Of a stretch of DNA of 64,000 bases, positions 24,841-32,970 are shown one piece after another. This stretch comes from Gilvimarinus gilvus. Lineage in GTDB: Bacteria > Pseudomonadota > Gammaproteobacteria > Pseudomonadales > Cellvibrionaceae. Both the position numbers and the translations under genes were made by a program. The DNA lies in NCBI RefSeq assembly GCF_030518155.1, contig NZ_JAULRU010000570.1, positions 62,001 through 126,000 on the forward strand. The letters are read 5' to 3'. The notes under the pieces are model-generated. The model was not told where the DNA came from. It searched no databases and worked only from the letters and a program-made list of their open reading frames with translations. Within the stretch, counting starts at the first letter, position 1. Each line of letters opens with the position of its first letter.

Positions 24841-27552
24841 ATGAACCGACGTGAATTTCTGAAAAGAGGTGGTGTTGCCGCCTCGCTTCCTTTGACCCTC
24901 CAGGCTTTACCTAGCGGCTGTGCTACATCCTCTTCAGTGGCCTTACCCGCCCGTCAGTCCGGGCATCTGAGCTGGCTTGAGGGTAAACAGCCAAATGTCA
25001 AAGCGGGTACCACCTGGGGTCAGCCCTGGTCCCAAGGTGAGCTCGCGCCAGATCAAGCGTTGCGCTTGATTGCGAGCGACGGACAAACGATTCCCCTGCA
25101 GAGTTGGCCCACGGCCTATTGGCCGGACGGCAGCGTCAAATGGACGGCTCACGCGGTGCCGGCGGGTGTAACACTGGGTCAACAGTTTAGGGTGGAGAAG
25201 GGCAGTGGCCCCGCCCCCGCCCCACACCATCCGGTGCGCGTCAGCGTCGCAAACAGTACTATCGAAGTGGATACCGGTCTGGTCACTTATTCGATACCCA
25301 AAACCGGTGAGTACCTGATCCGCGCCATGTCACGAGGCGGAGCCGTGGTGGCGAAAAACGCCCGTATGGTGGGGCTGGTTCAGGATGAGGTAGACCCAAG
25401 CGCAGCGGTCTCGCGGGTTTCGTCTTTCCAGTCCCGCACCGATCGGGTCACCGTGGAGCAGGAAGGCCCCGTTCGCGCGGTGCTTAAGCTTGAAGGTGTA
25501 CACCAGATTGAGGCGGGTAAAGAATGGCTGCCTTTCACCTTGCGCCTCTACTTTTACAGCGGTGCCGAATCGCTGCGCGTCAGCCACAGTTTCGTCTTCG
25601 ATGGCGACGACCAAAAAGACTTTATTCGCGGTTTGGGGTTGCGTTTTGACGTCGTACAGCGCGACGAACTTTACGACCGTCACGTTCGCTTTGCTGGGGA
25701 AAATGACGGTTTGTGGGCCGAGTCCCCCAAGGGTATTACCGGCTTGCGCCGGGATCCGGGTAAGGCTGTGCGCGCTGCCCAGATTGCGGGCCGCAAAACG
25801 CCACCTCTGAATGAGTGGGAGCCGGGTGTCGCCGATCGACTGCACTGGGTACCGGTTTGGAATGATTTCACCTTGTCGCAATTGAGCGCCAATGGTTTTG
25901 CCATTAAAAAGCGCACCAAGGCCGGTCATGCCTGGATCAATGCCGATCAGGGCCACAGAGCCTCGGGTGCGGCCTATGTGGGCGGCGCTTCCGGGGGCGT
26001 ATTGTTTGGTATGCGCGACTTCTGGCAACTGCATCCGGTGCAGATTGATATTCGCAATGCCGGCCTGGATGAGGCCGAAGCGACACTGTGGTTCTGGTCG
26101 CCAGAGGCGCCTCCCATGGAGGTGCGCTTTTACCACGACGGCCTGGGGCAGGAAACCCACGAGCAGCAATTGGATGCGCTGCGAATTACCTATGAAGATT
26201 ACGAGCCCGGTTTTGGAACCGCTCACGGTGTCGCGAGAACAACGGATTTTGTACTGTGTGTATTGGCCGCTACTCCCTCGCGCTCGGCGACCGTGGACTG
26301 GGCCCGGGAAATTCGCACACCGGGACAAGTGGTAGCTGCCCCCGAGGATATTCTGAAAACCGGAGTTTTCGGTGGCTTGTGGAGTTTGCCCGATCGCTCC
26401 AGCGCGCAGAAAAAACAGATTGAAGACCGCTTGGCCTGGCAATTGGATTACTATCATCAGCAGGTAAATCAGCGCCACTGGTATGGCTTTTGGGACTATG
26501 GCGATGTCATGCACACCTACGATGTCGATCGCCATGTGTGGCGCTACGATATCGGTGGTTACGCCTGGGACAATTCCGAACTCTCGCCCGATTTGTGGCT
26601 GTGGTATTCATTTTTGCGTAGCGGCGACGCTCAGTCCTTTCGACTGGCCGAGGCTATGACGCGTCACAACCGGGATGTTGATATTTATCACCTGGGCCGT
26701 TTCAAGGGGCTGGGCACCCGGCACAATGTACAGCACTGGGGTTGCAGTGCTAAACAGTTGCGGATCAGCACGGCGGCGTACCGCCGGTTTCATTATTTCC
26801 TGACCGGCGATGATCGTACCGGCGATGTCCTGAACGAAGTGGTCGACGCCGGCGAAGCTCTGACCCGAGTCGACCCCACCCGCAAGCTTTCCAACCGAGA
26901 GCCGGTGCCGGGGCCCGAGAGAATGCAGGTGGGCACCGATTGGGGTTCGGTGGCGTCCAACTGGCTCACCGCCTGGGAGCGCACCGGAGACGACCGATAT
27001 CGGCAGCGTCTGGTGGATGCGATGCGCACTATCGGCGGCCATCCGGATGGTTTTTTCGCGGGCACCTATGGTTTTGACCCAGAGACGAAAAAGCTATTGG
27101 CGCCCGCTGATCGCGAGGCGCAAGTGTCACACCTCAGTGCGGTATTCGGACTGGTGGAAATCAACGCCGAGCTGATTCAACTGCTGGATGTGCCCGAGTA
27201 CAAAACCGCCTGGCTGCGTTACTGCCGGTTGTACAATGCCAGCGACGAAGAAAAGCAAGCCGCTGTGGGACGGGCATTCGGAACACATTTGGAAGCACCG
27301 CATTCGCGCCTTACCGCCTATGCGGCGGCGCAGGGCAAAGATTCGGCCCTGGCAAAGCGCGCCTGGAAAGAGTTTCGCTTACCGCAGGAGTTCGCTCTGC
27401 AGTGGACGGGCGAGCGCCAGGCGATTTTGGATGTAAAAGGCCCTCAGGTGCTCAACCCGGTGGTAGAGGCACCTTGGTTATCCACCAACGACAGCTCCCA
27501 GTGGGGCTTGGCCGCCATTCAGAATTTGGCGCTCATTGGCAACGACTTATAA
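24841..27552 (+). CDS. Exo-rhamnogalacturonan lyase-like protein, PL26 family, Tat lipoprotein
   Basis: This is a 903-residue protein. The N-terminus has a twin-arginine motif (NRREFLKRGG) followed by a lipobox-like LPSGC, which suggests Tat export and lipid anchoring. The mature protein matches the three-domain PcRGLX layout: an N-terminal beta domain (TTWGQPWSQGEL, YWPDGSVKWTAHA), a central super-sandwich (LRLYFYSGAESLRVSHSFVFDGD), and a C-terminal alpha/alpha barrel (WYGFWDYGDVMHTYD, YHLGRFKGLGTRHNVQHWG). Characterised PL26 enzymes remove unsaturated galacturonosyl-rhamnose from RG-I chain ends. The reading frame is open from a TTG at 24781, but the ATG at 24841 has GGAG upstream and begins the Tat signal. 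It is a paralogue of the protein at 30249. Confidence 0.88.
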   Translation: MNRREFLKRGGVAASLPLTLQALPSGCATSSSVALPARQSGHLSWLEGKQPNVKAGTTWGQPWSQGELAPDQALRLIASDGQTIPLQSWPTAYWPDGSVKWTAHAVPAGVTLGQQFRVEKGSGPAPAPHHPVRVSVANSTIEVDTGLVTYSIPKTGEYLIRAMSRGGAVVAKNARMVGLVQDEVDPSAAVSRVSSFQSRTDRVTVEQEGPVRAVLKLEGVHQIEAGKEWLPFTLRLYFYSGAESLRVSHSFVFDGDDQKDFIRGLGLRFDVVQRDELYDRHVRFAGENDGLWAESPKGITGLRRDPGKAVRAAQIAGRKTPPLNEWEPGVADRLHWVPVWNDFTLSQLSANGFAIKKRTKAGHAWINADQGHRASGAAYVGGASGGVLFGMRDFWQLHPVQIDIRNAGLDEAEATLWFWSPEAPPMEVRFYHDGLGQETHEQQLDALRITYEDYEPGFGTAHGVARTTDFVLCVLAATPSRSATVDWAREIRTPGQVVAAPEDILKTGVFGGLWSLPDRSSAQKKQIEDRLAWQLDYYHQQVNQRHWYGFWDYGDVMHTYDVDRHVWRYDIGGYAWDNSELSPDLWLWYSFLRSGDAQSFRLAEAMTRHNRDVDIYHLGRFKGLGTRHNVQHWGCSAKQLRISTAAYRRFHYFLTGDDRTGDVLNEVVDAGEALTRVDPTRKLSNREPVPGPERMQVGTDWGSVASNWLTAWERTGDDRYRQRLVDAMRTIGGHPDGFFAGTYGFDPETKKLLAPADREAQVSHLSAVFGLVEINAELIQLLDVPEYKTAWLRYCRLYNASDEEKQAAVGRAFGTHLEAPHSRLTAYAAAQGKDSALAKRAWKEFRLPQEFALQWTGERQAILDVKGPQVLNPVVEAPWLSTNDSSQWGLAAIQNLALIGNDL

Positions 27553-27581
27553 GCGCCGGGCCGGTTTTTCACTAGGGCCTG

Positions 27582-27609
27582 TTGACACTAATTTAATACG
27601 ACTTAATAG
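27582..27609 (+). promoter_or_regulatory. Candidate promoter before the GH105 gene
   Basis: A perfect TTGACA -35 (27582-27587) is followed after 16 bases by TAATAG (27604-27609), in the 84-base gap after PL26. The -10 is only moderate. Confidence 0.4.
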
Positions 27610-27636
27610 ATTACTACTTTAGAGGTTTTAACGAGT

Positions 27637-28743
27637 ATGCCAACTGTTGCACACAACATCGAGTACGCCACGGTCCGGGGCAGCATTGATAAGCTGATTG
27701 ATAACCTGGTTAACATTAATGATGAAACCGGAGAGTTCCTGCTCAAGCTGGAAGACGGTCGGGTCATTGATACTAAGGGTTGGGCCGGTTGGGAGTGGAC
27801 CCATGGTATCGGTCTTTACGGGTTGATGAAGTACTGGGACATCACCGGCGATGATAAGCCAAGGCAGATTATCGAAGACTGGTTTAGTGATCGTTTTAAG
27901 GAAGGCACCACCACCAAAAACGTCAATACCTACTCACCTTTTTTGACCCTCGCTTATATGCACGAGCGCACCGGTGACCGCTCCCATCTGCCGTACCTGG
28001 ATGTATGGTCGGAGTGGGTGATGCGGGATATGCCGCGCACCACCGAAAATGGTCTGCAGCACATCGTCTACAACTCAGAGAACTATCAGCAGCTCTGGGA
28101 CGATACCTTGATGATGTGCGTCATGCCTTTGGCCAAAATCGGTTTGGTTATGGATCGTCCTCATTATGTGGAAGAGGCCAAACGTCAATTTATGTTGCAC
28201 GTGAAATACCTGGCCGATCGCAAAACCGGTCTCTGGTTTCACGGCTGGACTTTCGATGGTAATCATAACTTTGCCGACGCTCTGTGGGCGAGGGGCAACA
28301 GTTGGGTCACCATTGCCATTCCCGAATTTATCGAACTTCTGGATCTGGAAAAAACCGATGGCCTGCGCATGTTCCTGGAAGAAACCCTCGAGTCGCAGGT
28401 TAAGGCGTTAGAGAAAACCCAGCACAGCGATGGCCTCTGGCACACATTGCTTGACGACCCCGACTCCTACCTGGAAGCGTCCGCCGCGGCTGGGTTTGCC
28501 TACGGCATTCTCAAAGGTATCCGCAAAGGTTATCTGGACAAAAAATACGAAGAGGTCGGTATCAAGGCGGTCAAAGCGGTGCTGGATAACATCAGCGCGG
28601 ATGGCGAGTTGCAGCAGGTTTCTTTCGGCACGCCGGTGTTCGATGACCTGCAGGGTTATCGGGATATTCCGCTTACGTCCATGCCCTACGGTCAGTCCAT
28701 GGCCATTCTACTTCTTGTGGAATACATGAACTACTACATCTAA
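27637..28743 (+). CDS. Unsaturated rhamnogalacturonyl hydrolase, GH105
   Basis: The 368-residue protein has no signal peptide, so it is cytoplasmic. It matches the YteR/YesR alpha/alpha barrel: WAGWEWTHGIGLYGLMKYW near the N-terminus, WDDTLMMCVMPLAKIG with the probable catalytic Asp, FHGWTFDGNHNFADALWARGNSW, and YLEASAAAGFAYGILKG. GH105 enzymes hydrolyse the unsaturated galacturonyl residue from the disaccharide left by RG lyases, giving L-rhamnose and the precursor of 5-keto-4-deoxyuronate. This links the extracellular lyases, the TRAP importer and the KduI/KduD and Rha routes. It is 84 bases downstream of PL26, with AGAGG before the ATG. Confidence 0.93.
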   Translation: MPTVAHNIEYATVRGSIDKLIDNLVNINDETGEFLLKLEDGRVIDTKGWAGWEWTHGIGLYGLMKYWDITGDDKPRQIIEDWFSDRFKEGTTTKNVNTYSPFLTLAYMHERTGDRSHLPYLDVWSEWVMRDMPRTTENGLQHIVYNSENYQQLWDDTLMMCVMPLAKIGLVMDRPHYVEEAKRQFMLHVKYLADRKTGLWFHGWTFDGNHNFADALWARGNSWVTIAIPEFIELLDLEKTDGLRMFLEETLESQVKALEKTQHSDGLWHTLLDDPDSYLEASAAAGFAYGILKGIRKGYLDKKYEEVGIKAVKAVLDNISADGELQQVSFGTPVFDDLQGYRDIPLTSMPYGQSMAILLLVEYMNYYI

Positions 28744-28752
28744 TCGATGTTT

Positions 28753-28784
28753 ACCCCGCCGCACCTGCAAAAGTGGGGCGGGGT
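28753..28784 (+). other. Stable intercistronic hairpin between GH105 and rhaM
   Basis: ACCCCGCC pairs with GGCGGGGT around a 16-base loop that can pair further. There is no T-run, so it may protect or segment the mRNA rather than end it. Confidence 0.5.
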
Positions 28785-28844
28785 TGTGATTCTCGATCTG
28801 ATTGATCGCCGACCACTGAACCATGTTAATCCGGAGTGCGAGTA

Positions 28845-29159
28845 ATGGAAAAGATCGCTTTGGTCATGCAGCTTAAGCCGGGCTTTGAACGCGAATACGA
28901 AAAACGTCACGACGAAATTTGGCCGGAGCTTGAGAGAGAACTTCGTAGTGCTGGCGTTTCCGATTATTCCATTTTTCTGCACCCGCAAACCCTACAGTTA
29001 TTCGCCGTCTTAAAGCGCGAAGATAATCACACCATGGATGCGCTTCCGCAAACCGAGATCGTGCAGAAGTGGTGGCGCTATATGTCCGACATAATGGAAA
29101 CGCAGGCCGATAACAGCCCGGTGACAATACCGTTAAACAAAGTGTTTCATCTGGAGTAA
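28845..29159 (+). CDS. rhaM: L-rhamnose mutarotase
   Basis: The 104-residue protein is the normal length for RhaM and has the family motifs [25 protein letters not shown] and [12 protein letters not shown]. It interconverts alpha- and beta-L-rhamnose so that the isomerase receives its preferred anomer. The ATG at 28845 has CCGGAG upstream; a GTG three codons earlier is less likely. It follows GH105, which releases rhamnose in the cytoplasm, and ends four bases before the DUF1961 gene. Confidence 0.95.
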   Translation: MEKIALVMQLKPGFEREYEKRHDEIWPELERELRSAGVSDYSIFLHPQTLQLFAVLKREDNHTMDALPQTEIVQKWWRYMSDIMETQADNSPVTIPLNKVFHLE

Positions 29160-29162
29160 TTC

Positions 29163-29984
29163 ATGGGCGTGAGCAATAACACCAATTTGCGTCCGCAAGG
29201 GCTTTGCTTTCTGCTGCTCGCTTTAACTCTTATGTGGGTTGCGGGCTGCTCAACAACGTCCAGCCAAACAACACCCAACCAAGCAGCGCCCAATCAAACA
29301 TCGGTAACCGACACCCGGCCAGAGCCTGGCCAGTTGCTTTATCGGGCGGACTTTGCCAGCCGCGAATCCGTGTCCGATTGGGTGATGGAAGGCCCGGGTG
29401 AAGTTTCTTTCGAGCAGGGCTGGATGGAAATGCTGTCCCCCGACGAGCAGGGCCATCATGTGTTCTGGTGTCCGCAAGACTTTCCCGATCACTTTATTGC
29501 CCAGTGGGATGCGCAAAATCTGGACCTGGAAGCGGGGCTGGTAATCGTCTTTTTTGCGGCTACCGGCGTCGATGGCCAAGATATATTTTCTCCCAAACTG
29601 CCCCCAAGGGATGGCGCCTTTACTCAGTACACCCAAGGCGAAATTACGAGTTACCACATTTCTTATTACGCCAATGCCGCCCACAACCCGGGCCGTGGTT
29701 ATGCCAATTTGCGCAAAAACAATACCTTCAGTTTACTGCAGACAGGTGAAGTGGGCATACCGACGCAGTCCACGCGCCCACACGAGGTAACGCTGATAAA
29801 AGAGGGCGCCCGGATTCGGCTTTATGTGGACGACCGAAAGGTGATTGATTACACCGATGACACCCCGGTGGTGGGCGATGTCGATACGGGGCGCGCACTG
29901 GACACCGGCAAAATCGGATTCCGACAAATGAAGTGGACACACTTTCGCTACCAAAACTTTCGGGTGCGCGCCATTGATCAGTAA
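29163..29984 (+). CDS. DUF1961 (YesU-like) lipoprotein
   Basis: The 273-residue protein has a signal peptide and lipobox (WVAGC) and then a low-complexity linker rich in Gln, Thr, Asn and Pro (residues about 29-50). The rest is a DUF1961 beta-sandwich (FASRESVSDWVMEGPGEVSF, ISYYANAAHNPGRGYANLRK, HFRYQNFRVRAID). Bacillus subtilis YesU, encoded in its rhamnogalacturonan locus, belongs to this family; its precise activity is not settled. Here it is coupled to rhaM (GGAG overlaps the end of rhaM). A role in recognising or cleaving RG-derived oligosaccharides at the cell surface is inference. Confidence 0.8.
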   Translation: MGVSNNTNLRPQGLCFLLLALTLMWVAGCSTTSSQTTPNQAAPNQTSVTDTRPEPGQLLYRADFASRESVSDWVMEGPGEVSFEQGWMEMLSPDEQGHHVFWCPQDFPDHFIAQWDAQNLDLEAGLVIVFFAATGVDGQDIFSPKLPPRDGAFTQYTQGEITSYHISYYANAAHNPGRGYANLRKNNTFSLLQTGEVGIPTQSTRPHEVTLIKEGARIRLYVDDRKVIDYTDDTPVVGDVDTGRALDTGKIGFRQMKWTHFRYQNFRVRAIDQ

Positions 29985-30248
29985 TAGATCCAAATCTACA
30001 ACCGGTATTTGTCAGTTCGCGCGGCACTGTGTTCACAAAAGACATAGTTCTGCAGCCAGTCAATAGCGTCGCAGTCATAAAATAAAATCTTAATGATCAA
30101 AGACAATGGATTGGATGCTTACTCGGTAAAGTTTTACTGCGCGTTTGAAAAACTGTTTGAGCGTCTCGTTATACGGTCTGTTGTCACGGTAAAACAATTG
30201 CAAGGCACGAAGATTATAAAAACCACGAATCTAGGATGGCCATGAAAA

Positions 30249-32957
30249 ATGAAGTTTTCCAGAACTTTCGCATTGCTGACAATCGCGCTCTTGCCTTTTT
30301 CCGGGGCGACTCAGGCGCAAGACAAGCCCCAAATACAATTGCATTGGCTAGAACACGATAGTGCCCGTGCTTCCGTGGGCACCACTTGGGGCGTGCCCTG
30401 GCCGCAGGGAGCGGTCCAGAAACAGAGCGAATTCACTCTTAATTCGGAAGCCGGCCCTTTACCCGTGCAGAGCTGGCCCTTGGCCTACTGGCCCGATGGT
30501 TCTGTGAAATGGAGTGGCCACGCGATAGCGCCGCTTGCAGTGGATGCGACCGCACTGACTCTGCGCCCCGGCGCTAGCGCTTCGCCAGAACAGGCGCTTA
30601 CGGTGACCGAAAATAGCGAGAGCATTCGCGTGGATACGGGCACAATTGAAGCGGTGATTGTTAAATCCGGTGATCGCTTGATTCAATCCATCACCCGGGA
30701 CGGTCGTAAAACTTTAAATAACGGCCGCCTCGTGGTTCTGTCCCAGAATCGGGCTGAGCCCGAAGTGGGCGAACCGCTGACCGTAAACGCGTTTAACGGT
30801 CGCGTCGATAATGTCACTCTCGAACAGCAAGGGCCCCAGCGCGCGGTGGTCAAACTCGAAGGTAAGCACGTTGGTGACAAAGGGCGGGCCTGGATTCCTT
30901 TTGTGGCGCGCCTGTATTTTTATGCCGGCGACGACTCTGTGCGGTTAATGCACACCATGATTTACGACGGCGACCAGAAACAGGATTTTATTCGCGGCGT
31001 GGGGGTTCGTTTTGATGTCCCTATGGATGGCCCGCTCCATGATCGGCACGTGCGTTTTTCCGGGCAGGACGATGGATTATTTGCAGAAGCCGTGCGCGGG
31101 ATTACCGGCTTGCGGCGCAACCCTGGCGAGGCCGTGCGCCAAGCGCAGATCGACGGTCGCGCTACTGCGCCTTTGGACGAGTGGGCAAAAAGTGTTTCCG
31201 ATCGCATTGATGTCATCCCCGCGTTCGGTGATTACACGCTTACACAACTAACCGCCGACGCTTTTGAAATTCGCAAACGCACCCAGCCCGGTTTGGCCTG
31301 GCTGGATTCTGCCGAAGGCGGACGCTCGAGTGGCCTCGGTTACATCGGTAGCCCCGAGGGCGGGGTGGCCTTCGGTATTCGCGATTTCTGGCAAAGCCAT
31401 CCGTCCCAACTGGATATTCGCAACGCCAGAACCGATAACGCCGAAGTGACCCTGTGGCTCTGGTCTCCCGAGTCTCGCGCCATGGACATGCGGTTTTATC
31501 ACGACGGCATGGGGTTGGATACCCACGAAAAACAACTCGATGCCATGGGCGTGACCTACGAAGATTACGAGCCTGGGTTTGCCAGCGCCACCGGCGTGGC
31601 CCGTACCAGCGAATTGCGGATCTGGGCTTTGCCCGCCACACCGAATCGCGAAACCATGGTGCAGATGGCACGCACCCTGGCCGAACCACCGCAGATGGTG
31701 GCTCGCCCCACAGACTATGAGTCCGCCGGTGTTTTCGGTGCGGCCATTTGGGATCTGCAGGATCGCTCCACGCCCGCCAAAACCGCGGTTGAAGATCAGG
31801 TGGACTTTTATCTGGATCATTACCTGACTCAGGTAGAAGAGCACAACTGGTTCGGTTTCTGGGACTACGGCGATGTGATGCACACTTACGATCACGATCG
31901 CCATACCTGGCGTTATGACGTCGGTGGTTTTGCCTGGGCCAACTCCGAACTTTCTCCCGACATTTGGCTCTGGTATTCCTTCCTGCGCACGGGCCGGGCG
32001 GATGTGTTCCAGATGGCCGAGGCCATGACCCGCCACACCGGCGAAGTGGATGTTTACCACCTGGGGCGTTTTGAGGGGCTGGGGTCGCGTCACAATGTTA
32101 AACACTGGGGCGACAGTGCCAAGCAGCTGCGCATCAGTACGCCCGCCAACCGTCGTTTCTATTACTACCTGACGGCGGACGAGCGCGTGGGTGATTTGAT
32201 GCGTGCGACCCTGGGTGCTGAACGTCGTCTACTGGACGTACCGCCGCTGCGCAAACTCAACCGCGACAGGCCGGACTTCACGGGGAAACCGTATTCCATG
32301 ATGATGGGGCTGGGCACGGATTGGAACTCTGTGGCCGCCGCCTGGCTGACCGAGTGGGAACGCACGGGCGAGCCGGAATATCGGGACAAGCTATTGCGCG
32401 CGATGCGCAGCATCGGAGAGTTTGAGCACGGCTTGCTTTCATCGGGCACCGCTTACGATCCGGACACAGGTCGCTTCTATCGGGTGGGCGAGGGCGTCTC
32501 CGGTTCGCATCTGGCCATGGTATTCGGGGGCGTGGAGATTAATGCCGAACTGATTCAACTGCTGGATGTGCCCGAGTACGAGGCAGCCTTTATTCAGTAC
32601 GGTCAATTTTTTAACGCCGACTCTGAAGAGAAAGCCGAGATTATCGGCCAGCCCTATAACCGAAACTTGAATTTAGGGCAGGCGCATTCACGCATGACCG
32701 CTTACTCCGCCTGGAAATTAAAAGATAAAGCGCTGGCGGAAAGGGCCTGGAATGAATTTTTCGGCGCGAGAGCCGGTATCGGGATTTACGGTACGCCTTA
32801 CCCAACAAGAACGGTCACGCCGCCTGATGTTTTGGCGCCTGTGACCGAAGCCCGTGGGGTATCCACCAACGCTGTGTCCCAGTTCGGTTTAACGGCAATT
32901 CAGATTATGGCGTTGATTAGCGAGGAGGCCCCGGAAGAAGTTCCGGCGCGCGATTAA
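30249..32957 (+). CDS. Exo-rhamnogalacturonan lyase-like protein, PL26 family, Sec-exported paralogue
   Basis: The 902-residue protein has a classical Sec signal peptide (ALLTIALLPFSGATQAQ) and the same three-domain PL26 layout as the protein at 24841: TTWGVPWPQGAV, YWPDGSVKWSGHA, RLYFYAGDDSVRLMHTMIYDGD, WFGFWDYGDVMHTYD, YHLGRFEGLGSRHNVKHWG. It probably releases unsaturated galacturonosyl-rhamnose in the periplasm. The 264-base gap upstream has no gene and includes an AGGATGG sequence 8-14 bases before the start; an out-of-frame ATG seven bases upstream is ignored because the family homology requires this frame. It is followed immediately by the GH115-CE12 gene. Confidence 0.88.
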   Translation: MKFSRTFALLTIALLPFSGATQAQDKPQIQLHWLEHDSARASVGTTWGVPWPQGAVQKQSEFTLNSEAGPLPVQSWPLAYWPDGSVKWSGHAIAPLAVDATALTLRPGASASPEQALTVTENSESIRVDTGTIEAVIVKSGDRLIQSITRDGRKTLNNGRLVVLSQNRAEPEVGEPLTVNAFNGRVDNVTLEQQGPQRAVVKLEGKHVGDKGRAWIPFVARLYFYAGDDSVRLMHTMIYDGDQKQDFIRGVGVRFDVPMDGPLHDRHVRFSGQDDGLFAEAVRGITGLRRNPGEAVRQAQIDGRATAPLDEWAKSVSDRIDVIPAFGDYTLTQLTADAFEIRKRTQPGLAWLDSAEGGRSSGLGYIGSPEGGVAFGIRDFWQSHPSQLDIRNARTDNAEVTLWLWSPESRAMDMRFYHDGMGLDTHEKQLDAMGVTYEDYEPGFASATGVARTSELRIWALPATPNRETMVQMARTLAEPPQMVARPTDYESAGVFGAAIWDLQDRSTPAKTAVEDQVDFYLDHYLTQVEEHNWFGFWDYGDVMHTYDHDRHTWRYDVGGFAWANSELSPDIWLWYSFLRTGRADVFQMAEAMTRHTGEVDVYHLGRFEGLGSRHNVKHWGDSAKQLRISTPANRRFYYYLTADERVGDLMRATLGAERRLLDVPPLRKLNRDRPDFTGKPYSMMMGLGTDWNSVAAAWLTEWERTGEPEYRDKLLRAMRSIGEFEHGLLSSGTAYDPDTGRFYRVGEGVSGSHLAMVFGGVEINAELIQLLDVPEYEAAFIQYGQFFNADSEEKAEIIGQPYNRNLNLGQAHSRMTAYSAWKLKDKALAERAWNEFFGARAGIGIYGTPYPTRTVTPPDVLAPVTEARGVSTNAVSQFGLTAIQIMALISEEAPEEVPARD

Positions 32958-32970
32958 TATGGAGTGTCGA

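Noticed and set aside
25330-26535. Open 401-codon frame antisense to the first PL26 gene
   Set aside because: It lies wholly inside a gene with clear family motifs, its translation has no recognisable domain, and similar long antisense frames occur opposite the PL26 paralogue (31248-32105) and the PL11 gene (17078-18037). This is a codon-composition effect.
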